In this document: one piece after another, positions 4,973 to 5,697 of the stretch
How positions within the stretch are numbered: position 1 is the first letter of the stretch
Layout of the letters: each line of letters begins with the position of its first letter
Assembly: GCA_003161495.1 (NCBI GenBank)
Contig: PMOP01000230.1
Location: 1-5,697 of the forward strand
DNA length: 5,697 bases
Reading direction: 5' to 3'
DNA from: Acidobacteriota bacterium
Lineage (GTDB): Bacteria; Acidobacteriota; Terriglobia; Acidiferrales; UBA7541
Notes under the pieces: model-generated
The model's database searches: none
Seen by the model: only the letters and a program-made list of their open reading frames with translations
Told to the model about the DNA's origin: nothing
Program-made: the position numbers and the translations under genes

Positions 4973-5697
4973 ATGCAGATTTTTCCCATTACGCGGCGGA
5001 AGACGTACGGCGTCAAGGTCGGACCATTTCAAGTGGGCGGCGGCGCGCCGGTCGTCGTCCAGTCGATGACCAACACGGATACGGCGGACATTGCCGGGAC
5101 CGTAAAGCAATGCAAGGAACTGGCCGACGCCGGCTCGGAGCTCGTGCGCATCACCGTGAACATGCCGGAATCGGCGGCAACGGTGGCGGAAATTGTGGCG
5201 CGGCTGCGCGATCTGGGATGCACGGCGCCCATCATCGGCGATTTTCATTACAACGGGCACGTCCTCTTGACAAAATATCCCGATTGCGCCCGGGCGCTCG
5301 ACAAGTACCGCATCAATCCTGGCAACGTAGGCGCGGGCGCGCGGCGCGACGAGCAGTTCGCAACGATCTGCAAAGTGGCTGTCGACAACGGCAAACCGGT
5401 GCGCATCGGCGTCAACGGCGGCTCGCTCAATCAAGAGCTGGTAATGCGCAAAATGCAGGAGAATACCGACCGCGACCTGGGCCTCGACTCCGACGAAATC
5501 ATCAACAACTGCATGGTGCAATCCGCCATCGAATCGACCGAACTCGCGCTGGAGTGCGGCCTGCGCCACGACCAGATCATCATTTCCTGCAAAGTTTCCA
5601 AGCCGCAAAATCTCATCAAGGTTTATCGCGATCTTTCCCGCAAGACCGAGCAGCCGCTGCACCTCGGCCTCACCGAAGCGGGCATGGGCACGAAAGG
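4973..5697 (+). CDS. ispG: 4-hydroxy-3-methylbut-2-enyl diphosphate synthase, N-terminal part (3' end outside window)
   Basis: The frame is open from the ATG at 4973 to the window edge, giving 241 residues and no stop; family members are about 370-420 residues. IspG (GcpE) reduces 2-C-methyl-D-erythritol-2,4-cyclodiphosphate to HMBPP, the penultimate step of the MEP isoprenoid pathway in the cytoplasm, using a [4Fe-4S] cluster. Recognisable motifs are [18 protein letters not shown] (29-46), the ELVRITVN strand (56-63), [14 protein letters not shown] (86-99), [10 protein letters not shown] (111-120), [11 protein letters not shown] (143-153) and HLGLTEAG (230-237). These cover most of the TIM-barrel domain that holds the substrate. 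The cluster-binding cysteines lie in the missing C-terminal domain, so completeness cannot be judged. No Shine-Dalgarno is visible; a promoter candidate lies just upstream. A long open frame on the opposite strand (4841-5662) is a shadow of this gene. Confidence 0.96.
   Translation, partial: MQIFPITRRKTYGVKVGPFQVGGGAPVVVQSMTNTDTADIAGTVKQCKELADAGSELVRITVNMPESAATVAEIVARLRDLGCTAPIIGDFHYNGHVLLTKYPDCARALDKYRINPGNVGAGARRDEQFATICKVAVDNGKPVRIGVNGGSLNQELVMRKMQENTDRDLGLDSDEIINNCMVQSAIESTELALECGLRHDQIIISCKVSKPQNLIKVYRDLSRKTEQPLHLGLTEAGMGTK

Noticed and set aside
4841..5662. 273-residue open frame on the minus strand
   Set aside because: It is antisense to ispG over nearly its whole length. The plus strand encodes clear IspG motifs in order, and the minus frame shows no recognisable domain.

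Overview
This 5.7 kb window looks like ordinary chromosomal sequence from a soil-type Acidobacteriota bacterium. That assignment is inferred, not proven. It rests on the high GC content, on a secreted 263-residue protein of a type I associate with Acidobacteria, on a zinc-ribbon/XRE regulator, and on REP-like palindromes scattered between genes. There is no rRNA, tRNA, CRISPR array, transposase gene or phage gene.

Layout, left to right. At 1-417 is the C-terminal part of a class II fructose-1,6-bisphosphatase (GlpX). A secreted protein of unknown function follows at 461-1252, behind a perfect TATAAT that begins right after the glpX stop. A perfect 29-bp inverted repeat (1274-1347) separates it from a RimJ/RimL-type GNAT acetyltransferase (1365-1952), whose last codons run through GC-rich palindromes. 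A strong hairpin (1959-1998) lies between this gene and the convergent minus-strand regulator (2026-2703). The regulator combines a four-cysteine zinc ribbon with a Cro/C1-type helix-turn-helix and has a well-placed promoter. After 362 bp of gene-poor sequence comes a minus-strand membrane-anchored protein with three BON domains (3066-3911). It is divergent from a predicted HD-superfamily hydrolase (4202-4798), with a hairpin-rich 290-bp spacer between them. A second REP-like palindrome pair (4804-4875) comes before ispG (4973 to the right edge), which encodes an enzyme of the MEP isoprenoid pathway and is cut by the window end.

The genes do not form one obvious pathway. GlpX is central carbon metabolism, IspG is isoprenoid synthesis, and the BON protein probably belongs to the cell envelope. 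The GNAT, HD and XRE proteins are orphans whose substrates or targets cannot be read from context. I found no convincing new multi-gene system. The points most worth a second look are the two related REPIN-like elements, the zinc-ribbon/XRE regulator with its corrected start, the repeat-derived tail of the acetyltransferase, and the leader hairpins on both sides of the divergent spacer.
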